Shown piece after piece: positions 20,951 to 30,555 of a stretch of DNA of 30,869 nt. The position numbers and the translations under genes are program-made. The stretch is from Chara braunii (lineage: Eukaryota > Streptophyta > Charophyceae > Charales > Characeae). How positions within the stretch are numbered: position 1 is the first letter of the stretch; each line of letters begins with the position of its first letter. The notes under the pieces were generated by a model. That model ran no database searches. It was given only the letters and a program-made list of their open reading frames with translations, and had not been told where the DNA came from. The stretch covers positions 813,876 to 844,744 of the forward strand of contig BFEA01000298.1 of NCBI GenBank assembly GCA_003427395.1, written 5' to 3'.

Positions 20951-21292
20951 ACGACATTTGGGATTCAGACTTGACATTGGACAGAGACATTGGGGGGACT
21001 ATTTGGGATTGATATCAGCGACATTTGGGTTGATGACATTCTCATCTCCTCCCCCCTCTTCTTCGTCTCTTCCCCCTCCTCCTCATCTGTGTATGAGCTA
21101 GGCCTGGCACCTTCGTCCTTGTGTGTGGCGCCAGGCCATTCACACTGTGTGATGATGATGATGTATGTCCAGTTTCCATTTCAACATTGATTGGGTCTGA
21201 TCATTTGCATTCCAGTCTTCCGCTGTGCTATCTTGCTCTATCTGTGAGAGGTCGGTTCTTGGTTCTGGTCTGTACCATCTTGGTATGCGACA
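20948..21292 (+). repeat. Possible U5 end of a second LTR
   Basis: This stretch ends in GCGACA directly before a primer-site-like sequence, in the same arrangement as the 5' LTR of element A (CA, three bases, primer site). It contains a GAT run near 21152-21163, as the U5 part of element A's LTR also does. I found no partner LTR in the window, so this rests on the primer site. Confidence 0.35.
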
Positions 21293-21295
21293 GTT

Positions 21296-21307
21296 TGGTA
21301 TCGGAGC
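21296..21307 (+). other. Primer binding site-like sequence, initiator-Met tRNA type
   Basis: TGGTATCGGAGC has one mismatch to the usual plant site TGGTATCAGAGC and sits three bases after a CA. It may be the primer site of element B, with a very long leader, or of another, otherwise lost, retroelement. Confidence 0.5.
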
Positions 21308-21349
21308 AGACCTCTCGAAAGAGGCTCTGCCCAATCAAGAAACTAACTT

Positions 21350-21380
21350 GATTGATTGATTGATTGATCGATTGATCGAT
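21350..21380. repeat. (TTGA)n/(TCGA) microsatellite
   Basis: Repeated TTGATTGA words with TCGATTGA variants lie about 40 bases after the primer-site-like sequence. Confidence 0.85.
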
Positions 21381-22155
21381 TAAGTAGGGATTCGTCAAAA
21401 TTTCTGCAAGTTTTTCTTTTTCTGTTCTACTGAAGTTGTCACCTTGATTAGCGCTAATTAGTGCTAACCCCGGATTTATGCTAATCACGAATTATGCAAT
21501 CAGACTCACTTTCTTTTCCCCTTCGCATACATGCATACAGATGGCGACTCACACTGGCGCAATGCGCCCACTCAAAGCTCAGAGATATGGAAAACGAGAA
21601 CACAGTTCAGATGCAAAATCACTTCGACAAACTATGGCGCTTCAGCGCCTGCACACTCAACTCTCGTCACTGTGTCCAACACCACCCTTCGCACATACTC
21701 AACTCTGGATCACCCTGAATACCACCACACACACACACTAAACCTATCTTCTTCCTATCGCGGCTATGGCCGCTCTACCACTACTGGCTATGGCTACGAT
21801 CTCGCTCTTCAGCCCACTTCGACTTCGGGCAACCTGCAGACCACCTTCACACAAGACGCTGTAGCAGCGCTTCCGCATGGCTTACGCAGCGAATGAATAA
21901 TGGCTGGGCGCTGCCTCTTGATTTATACTTCTGTAAGTCGTTGATCTGCCCTTTTCCACTGGGCCCAAGGTGCACACAGTCCCTCATGGTACTTGCTGAC
22001 GGTGCAAAGTGAGACTGGGACTGGGTACCACTGACTAAGCAAAGTTGGGCTCACCACTTGCCCACTTGCCTCTGGCCTATTGTGTAAAACGTGGGAGGAA
22101 ACTTGAAAGGCCACTTCCGGACCTTCCGGAAGTCTGTGGACTTGGCCTTTCGAGT

Positions 22156-22217
22156 ACTGTAGCAGCTACGACCTTGACCTTTCAGGACTGTAGCAGCTAC
22201 GACCTTGACGTCTCAGA
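22156..22217. repeat. 31-bp tandem repeat, two units
   Basis: 22156-22186 and 22187-22217 both start ACTGTAGCAGCTACGACCTT and differ only near their ends. ACCTACAG-like words continue loosely to about 22310. Confidence 0.85.
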
Positions 22218-22445
22218 ACACCTACAGCCTCAACCTCTACAGAGCTGTGACCCCTACTCGACAGACCTACAGATTGAACCCCTACAACTACACAGACCTA
22301 CGACAGACAACAACCAACTACCAGAACACAGGTCACGGGTTCAAACACGCGGGGTCAACTCGATACTGTACATGGGCAAGGTAAGGTCTGGGGATCGAAC
22401 TCTAGGGGCCCCATCTGTGACTGCAAAAGGTGAAAACCGTTTCAA

Positions 22446-22537
22446 TTAGCACTAATCCGCAATTAGCATGCTACACTAACCCTAATCAAGCTTAGCGCTA
22501 ATCCGCAATTAGCATGCTGAACTAACCCTAATCAAGC
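22446..22537. repeat. 46-bp tandem repeat, two units
   Basis: 22446-22491 and 22492-22537 differ at three positions. The second unit starts with the palindrome TTAGCGCTAA, which also occurs at 21448-21457, so related words bracket the interval between them. Confidence 0.88.
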
Positions 22538-22607
22538 TTAACAACTAATTAATGGATTCAAGATTTGCACTCTTTTTCTTTTCGTTTTCTCCGTTCTGTT
22601 GTAAGTT

Positions 22608-23579
22608 ACTAATTCCTAAGTTCGTTTTTTTTTTTTTGTTGCAAAAAACAGGGCCGTATGGTCCTGGCTCCATATCCATTCTGGGGAGCATCAGTCCGGT
22701 TCCTTTTCCACTGGCAAGTCATGGTAATACAGCAACATACATACACACGCTTCCTTCCGTCTGGCCGAAGGACCCCTGAACAACATTGATTGCTCCACCT
22801 TTGTGGAGGATTAACTGTCAGCTTGCCTTTTAACCCAACGTCCTCTCAACTAGGGTATACCCTAGATGTCTGGTATCCTTTAAGCTCAAGACTTTGAGAG
22901 AGGCACAATCCTGTCCACAAGCCAATGTGTCTTGTGATGGGTTCTCTCAGTGCTCTCTCTGCTCTCTGTGCTCTCTCTGCTCCCTCCTGCCAATCTCCTT
23001 CCATGTGTGCCTTGTTGCTGTCTTCTTCCATTGTTCCCCTCGTTGCCCTGCTATACCCAGATACTAGCCGGTATCTCTTGTGTCCTGGAAACCTCTCGAC
23101 TGTTGCCCTGTCTGAGTTATGCCGGTCTTTCCATCTCAGACTGAGCTCATTTAGACCTGCGACTTTGCTTCCTGCCAGCCAACTGTGCTTGAACTTCGCA
23201 AGCACCTCCCGTTTTGTTTCCGGATTGTTCTGCACCCAGATTTTGACCTTCTTCCATTGGCACAAAATCTCATCCTCGATCATACCTTTGGTGGCCGCCC
23301 AGACCATTTCCGGTGGATTCTTAGCTCCCTCCAGCGTTCTGCTGCATCTCTCTTTCCAAATTGCCCATAGCGTGACCTTGCGTATCATTCCAAACCATAT
23401 CCTTTCAGATTTGCTCAGGTTGAGGGGTAGGTTAGTCCAGAGGAGGAGTTGAAGGGGGTGTTTGGGAAGAGGAGACATGAAAAGGCTATCCCAAAGGTAA
23501 GATGCCCTAGCCCAATATTCTGTGGTTTGTTTTTTGAAAAAAAAAAACAAAAAAACAAAAAAACACTAATTCCTAAGTT
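22608..23579 (-). mobile_element. 5'-truncated LINE insertion with 15-bp target duplication
   Basis: ACTAATTCCTAAGTT is found at 22608-22622 and again at 23565-23579, framing a 942-bp insert (22623-23564). On the minus strand the insert contains the LINE-like frame and ends at the left in a poly-A tail (T run 22624-22637 on the plus strand). A GCTCC/GGAGC hairpin lies just before the tail (22667-22689). A long variable target duplication plus a 3' poly-A tail is the mark of target-primed insertion. The other end is also homopolymeric (A-rich on the plus strand at about 23536-23563), which is unusual and could reflect twin priming. Confidence 0.82.
22846..23550 (-). pseudogene. LINE ORF2 C-terminal remnant
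   Basis: The minus-strand frame of 234 codons carries YLWDSLF and, later, IRKVTLWAIWKERCSR. This is the Trp-rich pattern found after the reverse transcriptase and zinc-binding part of plant LINE ORF2 proteins. No RT catalytic motif is present, since the copy begins downstream of it. The apparent start lies in the homopolymer at the insertion edge and is not a real initiation site. The last third is low in complexity and less certain. It could not mobilise by itself. Confidence 0.55.
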
Positions 23580-23850
23580 TGCACTTTCGGCATTTTCGAA
23601 ATCCGTGAATTTCGGAAATCCGAAAATCGTTATTCCGAGAAACCCGCGAATTCCGTGCAATTTCGGAATCCCGAAAATTTCGGCATTCCGTGAAATCCGT
23701 GTATTCCGCGAATTCCGGAAATTCTGGCAATTTCGGTTTTCTGCAAAGTCCATACATTCCGGAATTCCGTGAATTTCGGAAATTCCGAAAATCTCGGCGC
23801 TCTGTGAATTCTGCGGAAATACGAAAGTCGCAATTCACGATTAAGACAAT
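23580..23850. repeat. Degenerate TTCCG/CGGAA palindromic word array
   Basis: About 270 bases are built of ATTCCG, AATTTCGG, GAATTCCG and CGGAAATTCC words in both orientations. Spacing is irregular, so it is not a simple microsatellite. Thinner runs of TTTCG and CGAATTT words go on to about 24150. The frames it opens on both strands, rich in Arg/Asn/Phe, are by-products. Confidence 0.75.
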
Positions 23851-24559
23851 TTTCAGTTTTTACCTGTGTCTAAACTTAGGTTTGGTTTCTAGGAATTAGG
23901 TTATTGCAGATTTCGTTTTTATTTCGACTTTTTCTTGGCACGTATCCTTGGAAATCGAAGTACTCCGCGAATTTATGTTCTGAAAGTCAAGATTATTTCG
24001 CGATTTTCACAAATCAAATTACTGCAGAATTCTTCTCGGGACATCAGATTTAATTCACGAATTTCATTTTCTGGAAATTGGAATGATACTCCGAGAAATT
24101 CTTTTCTGAACTCACGAATTTATAACCGAAATTTCCCGTTCTTTTCCTAATTCCGTTTCTGGTCCGGTACCCCGAAGCCCTAAAGGCGCGGCACGTTAAC
24201 GGGAAAGTGCCGCGGCCGATAGCTGGGCCAAGTACTGGTGGTTTAACAAGTGAAATCCGTTTTTTTTTACTGCTCGTTATCTGATAGATGCCTCATTAAT
24301 TCTCAAATCGACAGATTTCAAAAAAAAAAAAAAAAAAGAGAGAGATCTTTTTCATTTTCTTTTTTTTTTTTCTCTGTTGATTAGTACCCGGGATTGGAAA
24401 TTGCAGTCCGGATTGTTTGCCTGTCTGCATGTTTTCTTCCCACCCCTCTTTGTGCTACGGCAGTGCCACGTCAGCAGAGCGTGAAGGGCGGGCAGCCACA
24501 GCAGAGCAGCAGCTACCCCTGCCCCTCCCCTCTGCTATGGAGCACAGGGCAACCCCACG
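23851..24559. other. Sequence upstream of element B gag
   Basis: It holds a GCGGCAC/GTGCCGC hairpin (24188-24194 with 24207-24213), an A run followed by GAGAGAGA (about 24318-24345) and a T run (about 24359-24371). No copy of the LTR that starts at 30219 was found here, so the 5' LTR of element B is missing, diverged or further left. Confidence 0.5.
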
Positions 24560-25969
24560 ATGGACAATGCCGCATCTGGCAGTCCACGCAAGGTGTGCAG
24601 CGCGAACCCCCTGGTCTCACAGGTCCAACAGGTGGTTCCCACTGCGACACCTGCGGGAGCCCTCGACGCTGCGCCAGTCCGGCAGCAGGGTGAGACCATG
24701 ACAGCCTTCATGGCCCGCCTGTCCACCTACATGCAGCGAGTACAAGAGGAACGACGACACGAGGAGGCAGCTGAAGCCGCACGCCTCAATGCCATAGCAC
24801 GCGATGTGGAGCAATGGCGCCGGCAGCAGGCCGAAGCAGCTGCAAACCATCACCAACTTCGTAAAGATGCCGCATTCGTCCTCATGCAGCAGGAAGCAGC
24901 CCATGCTGCCACACTCCAAGAACGGAACTTTGTTCCGACGGAGACACACACCGAACCGACTGCAGAGGAACAGACCAAAGGCAGCACTCTCCCACCTCAT
25001 GCACCAACTCCTCCTCACTTGCAACTTGCAACAAGTGGAGTTGGCTCGACAGGCGTGTATCATCTCAGATTACGCGGAAGCTCACAAGAGTTTCCACACC
25101 CGCCTCGAGGAATTGGAGAAGGATGGCGTGCCGCACAGGCACATGGCATCCTCGAGCACCGATCCATCGATCCCCAAACTAGAGGAACAAACGGATCATC
25201 TGGTAGCACTCATCGACAATCTGAACCACTTTCAACGGCCGGCGACCATTAGTCAACAAATGGGCGCAGTACAAGCTGGCCTGCGTCAGCTGCAGAAGCA
25301 ACCAACCGGGACCTGCAACAGCATGCCGCCCAGACTGTACAAGATGCCAAAGTTCAGCATCGAGAAGTTCAATGACTACAAAAAGGCGGACCCCTTGACT
25401 TGGTGGCAGGGTTTCACCAACGAGCTCTCCATTCACTTAGCCCCGCGAAATCGAAGATCTCAGCTCTTTACCTTCGCAGCACCGGTGCCAGCCAAGTGTG
25501 GCTCAACCACCTGGCACAAACCGAAGGCATCGAGGTCGCAGCCCTCTACACCAAGTACACTTGGGAGGCCATCACCGAGAAGTGGTGGAAGCGCTTCATC
25601 GCCGACGACGCTCAAGACAAAGGCGCGAACCGGATCTTCACCATGCACCACGGCAGCCAGCCAACACGCGAATGGCTAACCGAGTGGCTGAAAATTGTGA
25701 CGATCCCGAATCTGGATATACCTTTCGTGCATCTTCGTCTCGAATTCTTCCAGCGGTCAGTTGACGCATTGAGCACGGCCCTTGGGGAGCGCAGCTTGTA
25801 CACAGACTTTGACCAAATCGTGGATAAGGCACACAAAGTAATCCAATCAAATCGGCGGGCCGCCAACGAGCGGCGAACCCAACCAAATTTTGTGGACAAG
25901 GGCAAAGGCCGCGGACGCAGCAAGTCACTGCTGTCCAATCAGATGGACAAAACAATGACCAGGCGCTGA
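24560..25969 (+). pseudogene. gag: Element B Gag, two compensating frameshifts
   Basis: The N-terminal part, starting MDNAASGSPRK, has a helical stretch rich in Glu/Arg/Ala/Gln (QRVQEERRHEEAAEAARL onward), likely coiled coil. The capsid-like part follows: LYKMPKFSIEKFNDYKKADP and LTWWQGFTNELS, then ASQVWLNHLAQTEG, WEAITEKWWKRFI and IPFVHLRLEFFQRSVD. The first segment is in one frame to about 25030, the second is shifted to about 25445, and the third returns to the first frame and ends at 25969. The segments fit together in order as one retrotransposon Gag. The start at 24560 is the first ATG that includes the whole N-terminal frame. Confidence 0.82.
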
Positions 25970-26037
25970 CTCACGAGTCTAGTGAAGGAGACCGAGTCAA
26001 CACCCTTCCGCCATGACGCAACAGCAAGAAGAAGAAG

Positions 26038-26232
26038 GTGAAATCCACATCAACAACGGAAGTCGGACAACCGAATGAGCCATGGAAGAAATTCCGCCTC
26101 ATGGAGGAGCAATACAAGCTCCGCCCAAAGTGGAATTGTTGCTTCTGGTGCAACAGCACCAAGCACACGACGTCGCAATGCCCCGACAAAGGCAAAGAAG
26201 ACGTCCCCCCACGACAAAGCTCAGGAAACTGA
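26038..26232 (+). pseudogene. Element B Gag C-terminus with CCHC zinc knuckle
   Basis: The nucleocapsid part, in a third frame relative to the rest of Gag, holds CFWCNSTKHTTSQC at 26140-26181. This is a CX2CX4HX4C zinc knuckle that would bind element RNA. The lysine-rich stretch before it is typical. A frameshift between 25969 and 26038 separates it from the capsid part, and another change of frame leads to the pol frame at 26297. Confidence 0.8.
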
Positions 26233-26296
26233 GCTCCGCGGGAAGTGAGGTGAATCCACTTCCTACTCCGCCGGAGATGGTTGCCTAACCTCCTCC

Positions 26297-28612
26297 ATGT
26301 CCGGGGAACATGCGTATGTCGCAAGTCTTCAAGAAAGTTACAAAGACTATGCTGTCCAGCTGGTCCCTTCGTTGGACCAACCTCTCCACGTGCAAGAGTC
26401 ATATGTGTGCGCAACTTCATCACCATCACCAAGTGAACCAGCATCCTTGCCGACACTACTTGGGAACTCGTCGGTATGGTCTAGACTTGAGGACCTCGAC
26501 CCATTGACGCCGGAGAACTTCCCATGGATGCCTCTTCCCCCATCTGGTTCCTTGCCGAACCAGCATTGCAAAGTCTTAATGGCAGAACTACACAACTACT
26601 TGCACGCTGCAGTATCAACTCCGTGGATGGAAGACAAAGTAGCGATTGTTGACCTTTGCGAGTACATTGCGAAGATCGACCGCGAGTACGTCAAGCAACG
26701 GTACGACAACATTGACGCGCCGTTACTCTACATCCGCATTCAGATCGGGAAGGCGACCTGCAGCGCCTTGATTGATTGTGGAGCTACTCGCAACTACATC
26801 AGCCAAAACTTCATGGTGCGTGCCGACCTTGGGCCGTGTGTTCGAAGGAAGTCGCAGCCCACGCAAGTCACATTGGCCGACGGTCGTACGCACAAGTCCA
26901 TTGACCGGTGCGTTGACTCCGTCCACGTGTACTTTGCCCCACACGCATGCGAGGTCATGTCCTTCGACATATTGGACACAAAGTTCGACATGATTTTGGG
27001 CATGTCGTGGCTGCGCAACGAGGACCACCCGGTGAACTTCTACCACAACACCATTCACGTTCGTGACCGGAACGGAGTACTTGTCCCATGTACGGTCCCC
27101 CCACCTCACCCTTCGATTGGTTGTCATGTGGTCTCCGCGGCAAACATTCGCAACTCCATCGCACGGAACGACGTGGAAGAAATGGGCATTTGCTTCTTGC
27201 ACGCCCTCCCTCCTCCCAACGAGCCAGCGACGGAACAGCCACCGGATCCACGTATTGTAGAGCTTCTTGACTCCTATGGCGACGTCTTTGAAGCCCCTGC
27301 CGGAATCGTACCGGACCGACCAATTCGTCACGAGATCATTCTCGAAGACAGGGTCGAACCTCCACGTGGATGTATCTACTGCATGAGCGAGGAGGAACTC
27401 GAAGTGCTACGAACGCAATTCGATGACCTCATTGACAAGGGCTGGATTCGCCCTAGCTGCTCGCCTTACGGTACACCCGTTCTCTTCGTCCGGAAGAAGA
27501 ACAAGGAGTTGCGCTTATGCATCGACTATCGCAAGCTTAACACTCAAACCATTAAGAATGTCGGCCCGCTCCCATGCATCGACGATGTTCTCAAACGCTT
27601 GGGCGACGCCAAGTACTTCTCCAAGGTGGACCTCAAGGCGGGCTACCATCAACTCAAGATCCATCCAAGAGATCACTACAAAACCGCGTTCAAGACACGG
27701 TACGGGCACTTCGAGTGGGCCGTAATGCCATTCGGCCTCACGAATGCCCCGGCCACCTTCCAAGCGACAATGACAACGGAGTTTCGCGACATGCTTGACC
27801 GGTTCGTACTCATCTACCTCGACGATATCTTGGTGTATAGTTGGACCTTGGAAGAGCACATTGCGCATCTATGCACTGTTTTGGACAGGCTACGTACGGC
27901 CAAGTACAAGGCCAACCGAGCCAAGTGCGAATTCGCACAACAAGAGCTCGAGTACTTGGGCCACTTTGTGATGCTGCAAGGCATCCGTCCACTCGCGGAC
28001 AAGATCAATGCCATCCAAGATTGGCCGGAACCGACCAACACCACGAAAGTTCGCTCTTTTATGGGATTGGCCGGGTACTACCAACGCTTCATCGGCATAT
28101 ACGCACGGATCGCCGCACCCTTGTCAAGATTGCAGTCTCCAAAGGTGCCTTTCCATTTCACCGACGAAGTCCGAAGTTCGTTCCATAAAATGAAGATGGC
28201 ATTGCTTCTCGCTCCCGTCTTGAGTATCTACGATCCCACCTTGCCTACGAGAGTGACTACGGACGCTTCCGACTACGACATGGGTGCAGTTTTGGAACAA
28301 TACAGCGGAGTGGATAGACATCCGGTTGAGTACTTCAGCCAAAAGGTGCCTCCCATCAACTCGGTTGATGATGCGCGGAAGAAGGAGTTGCTTGCTTTCG
28401 TCACGGTACTAAATCGTTGGCTACACTTCCTCCTCGGGCGTCGTAGGTTCACTTGGGCTACGGATAACAAACCATTGACCTACTACAAGACGCTAGACAC
28501 GGTGAGCAGTACGATCACTCAATGGATGTACTTCATCGACCAATTCGATTTCACACCAAAACACATTTCGTGCCTCTCCAACCGAGTTGCGGATGCTCTC
28601 TCACGAAGATAA
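26297..28612 (+). CDS. pol: Element B protease, reverse transcriptase and RNase H (771 aa, intact frame)
   Basis: The frame contains, in order, a linker, the retropepsin-like protease (IDCGATRNYIS; catalytic Asp at residue 160, with DCG in place of DSG/DTG), and the reverse transcriptase. RT motifs are LRLCIDYRKLN, FSKVDLKAGYHQLKIHP, AVMPFGLTNAPATFQ and YLDD at residues 507-510. RNase H has the acidic residues Asp656 (TTDASDYDMG), Glu697, Asp723 and Asp766 (VADALSRR). All polymerase and RNase H catalytic residues are visible. It would convert element RNA to DNA in a cytoplasmic particle. The frame ends at TAA (28610-28612), and the same frame stays open beyond it, so the stop is probably a mutation inside a longer Pol. 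Translation would need fusion to Gag. The start codon given is only the first ATG of the frame. Confidence 0.92.
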   Translation: MSGEHAYVASLQESYKDYAVQLVPSLDQPLHVQESYVCATSSPSPSEPASLPTLLGNSSVWSRLEDLDPLTPENFPWMPLPPSGSLPNQHCKVLMAELHNYLHAAVSTPWMEDKVAIVDLCEYIAKIDREYVKQRYDNIDAPLLYIRIQIGKATCSALIDCGATRNYISQNFMVRADLGPCVRRKSQPTQVTLADGRTHKSIDRCVDSVHVYFAPHACEVMSFDILDTKFDMILGMSWLRNEDHPVNFYHNTIHVRDRNGVLVPCTVPPPHPSIGCHVVSAANIRNSIARNDVEEMGICFLHALPPPNEPATEQPPDPRIVELLDSYGDVFEAPAGIVPDRPIRHEIILEDRVEPPRGCIYCMSEEELEVLRTQFDDLIDKGWIRPSCSPYGTPVLFVRKKNKELRLCIDYRKLNTQTIKNVGPLPCIDDVLKRLGDAKYFSKVDLKAGYHQLKIHPRDHYKTAFKTRYGHFEWAVMPFGLTNAPATFQATMTTEFRDMLDRFVLIYLDDILVYSWTLEEHIAHLCTVLDRLRTAKYKANRAKCEFAQQELEYLGHFVMLQGIRPLADKINAIQDWPEPTNTTKVRSFMGLAGYYQRFIGIYARIAAPLSRLQSPKVPFHFTDEVRSSFHKMKMALLLAPVLSIYDPTLPTRVTTDASDYDMGAVLEQYSGVDRHPVEYFSQKVPPINSVDDARKKELLAFVTVLNRWLHFLLGRRRFTWATDNKPLTYYKTLDTVSSTITQWMYFIDQFDFTPKHISCLSNRVADALSRR

Positions 28613-30191
28613 GATCTTTGCGCATTGACTCACCACGTGTTCAGTTTCGACGACGCCCTTCATCAGCATTTTGTGCGAGCATACAAGTCCAATCCGGAAT
28701 ACGCCACGCTCTATGAGCAACTATTCTCAGATCACCCATCGGCCAGCCACTACCACGTCGTCGACGGCTACTTGCGTCTTCACTCACGAGGCAAGGACTT
28801 ACTATGGGTCCTACACAACCATCGCTTACGGACTCGCCTCCTCGGCGAGTACCACGACTCGCAACTCGCTGGCCACTTCGAAGTCAACCGTACGATCGCA
28901 AGACTTTGACAACGATTCCGGTGGCCCGACCCCATTACCGACATCACTCGGTATTGCGACTGTCGACGAAGCAAACTCCACAATCGCAACCCCTACGGCG
29001 AGTTACGCCCGTTGCCTATCCCTCGGGAACCCAGCCTCTCCATTGCTATGGACGTCACCAGTCCGTTCCCCCACGACCACGTCGAGCACGACGACATTCT
29101 CATGGTCGTTGATCGTTTGAGCAAGTACGACGATTTCTTCCTTGCAAGTACTACACCACAACTCCCGAGCTGGCGCGACTCTTGCACACCGGCTGGATTT
29201 GCGACCATGGTGTTCCGGAAGACATCGTCAGCGACCTCAACACTCGTTTATGTCGACATTTTGGACTGCTCTCATGAAGGAGTCCGGCACCGAGATGAAA
29301 CCGAGTTCGGCTCGGCATCCACAAACGGACGGGCAAACAGAGCGGGCACATCAAACCGCTGAAATGATGCTTCGTATGCTCATTCGTCCGGATCAGAAGG
29401 AGTGGGTTGAACGCCTCCCCGACATCGAGTTCGCCTACAACACTTCGTTGCATCCGGCGATCGACGTGACTCCATTCGAGTTGCACCACGGTGGCCGGAA
29501 AGGCCGTATCTTCGCTGACCTCCCATTCCCACGGACTGCTGACATTGACGCCGCTTGCTCTCCCACCTCCATTTGGAAGTATCGGGACTTGCTGGCTAAA
29601 GCCCGCTCCAACATGCAAAAGGCTCAAGTCCGCATGCAACAACAAGCCAATTGGCGTCGCGTGCCATGCCCCATCCGCACCGGCGACCTTGTTCGGGTCT
29701 CCACGGAGGAGTTTGCGCTTGAACAAGATGTACCGCGCAAGCTACTTCCAAAGTGGTTTGGACCATGGACCGTCACATCAGCCGCGGGTGATGAGCCCGA
29801 TGACCCTTCTTTTGTGATCGACATCCCGCCTCACCTCACGGTCCACCCAATTTTCCACGTCTCCAAGCTGGCCACATATACACCAGCCAAGAGCGACGAC
29901 TTCCCGGGCCGACGATCGCAGGATCCTCCTTCTATGGATGGTCATCAAGAAGTTGATCGCATCATCACGCATCGCAAGCACGACAACAAGCCAATGCTGT
30001 ACAAGGTCACATTCAAGTGGTGCGACCGCGACGACACACAATGGATTTCACGAGCAGCCGTGCAAGCCTCCACACCGCTTATCTACGCTGAATATGACAA
30101 GAAACGACTAGTCACGGAAGCTGCAAAGCCTGCCCCTCCCACCTGGACTTCAGTCCCTCCCTCCAACAGACAGCTTCGACCTGGCAGGTAA
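28613..30191 (+). pseudogene. Element B integrase with chromodomain-like C-terminus, broken
   Basis: After the TAA the zinc-binding domain follows in the same frame (HDSQLAGHFEVNRT), stopped by TGA at 28907-28909. Its Cys pair reads CDC instead of CX2C, which suggests loss of one residue. The catalytic core is spread over three frames: the first Asp (AMDVTSPFP) in one, the second (EDIVSDLNTRL) after a shift near 29140, and Glu (GQTERAHQ) after another near 29255. The spacing of the last two is still the canonical 35 residues. The final frame, ending at 30191, carries KWFGPWTV, IFHVSKLATY and a chromodomain-like YKVTFKWCDRDDTQW. Insertion activity is lost. Confidence 0.88.
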
Positions 30192-30203
30192 GCTCGGTCT
30201 TTC

Positions 30204-30218
30204 AAGGAAGGGGGAGGG
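30204..30218 (+). other. Polypurine tract of element B
   Basis: AAGGAAGGGGGAGGG lies 12 bases after the pol stop and directly before TGGCATACTC, the start of the 3' LTR. It is very like the tract of element A (AAAGGGGGAGGGAA). Confidence 0.88.
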
Positions 30219-30547
30219 TGGCATACTCAGTTCCACACAGGTCCAGCAGGGCCCGACCAGGTAGGCTAGGGGTTAGTAGGGTTAGGTCTGTGTCGTTTCG
30301 GCCTGCATTAGGGCCTGTAGGGTCTGTCGGTTAGGTTAGGCCGACCTGTACCAGTTAGAGGCCCTGTAGGCCTCGTTTCGGATTCAGGCCTTGGCGCACA
30401 TTTTGGGCGTCAGACCCTGACCCAGAGGCTGTGCCGTTTCAGCAGGCACTTGGGCGGTTGAGGTCCGACCTCAGTTTGGGCGCCAAACTTTCGAGGCCCA
30501 GCCTCAGTTTGGGCGCCAGGACTCAGCAGCTGAGGCCGACCCAGTGC

Positions 30548-30555
30548 TATATATA
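30548..30555 (+). promoter_or_regulatory. TATA box of element B LTR
   Basis: TATATATA, flanked by GC-rich DNA, lies 330 bases into the LTR, a plausible place for the U3 core promoter. Transcription would be expected to start some 25-35 bases downstream, near 30580. Confidence 0.7.

Larger units (their letters stand above)
21381..22607. other. Unassigned sequence downstream of the second primer site
   Basis: Frames of 60 to 134 codons occur on the plus strand (21478-21741, 21531-21896, 22045-22449), but they overlap, lack known motifs and include translated tandem repeats. This could be retroelement leader or decayed gag. I cannot assign it. Confidence 0.35.

Noticed and set aside
22336-22400. 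GGTTCAAAC on plus and GAGTTCGATCC on minus, like tRNA T-arm or B box
   Set aside because: No cloverleaf or A box can be drawn around either. The same applies to GATTCAAATCC near 10220.
23580-23850. Heat-shock element array
   Set aside because: TTCnnGAA pairs occur, but I found no run of three correctly spaced units; spacing is irregular and no gene follows closely.
30240-30340. Telomere-like GGGTTAG words
   Set aside because: Only a few scattered imperfect words inside an LTR, with no array.
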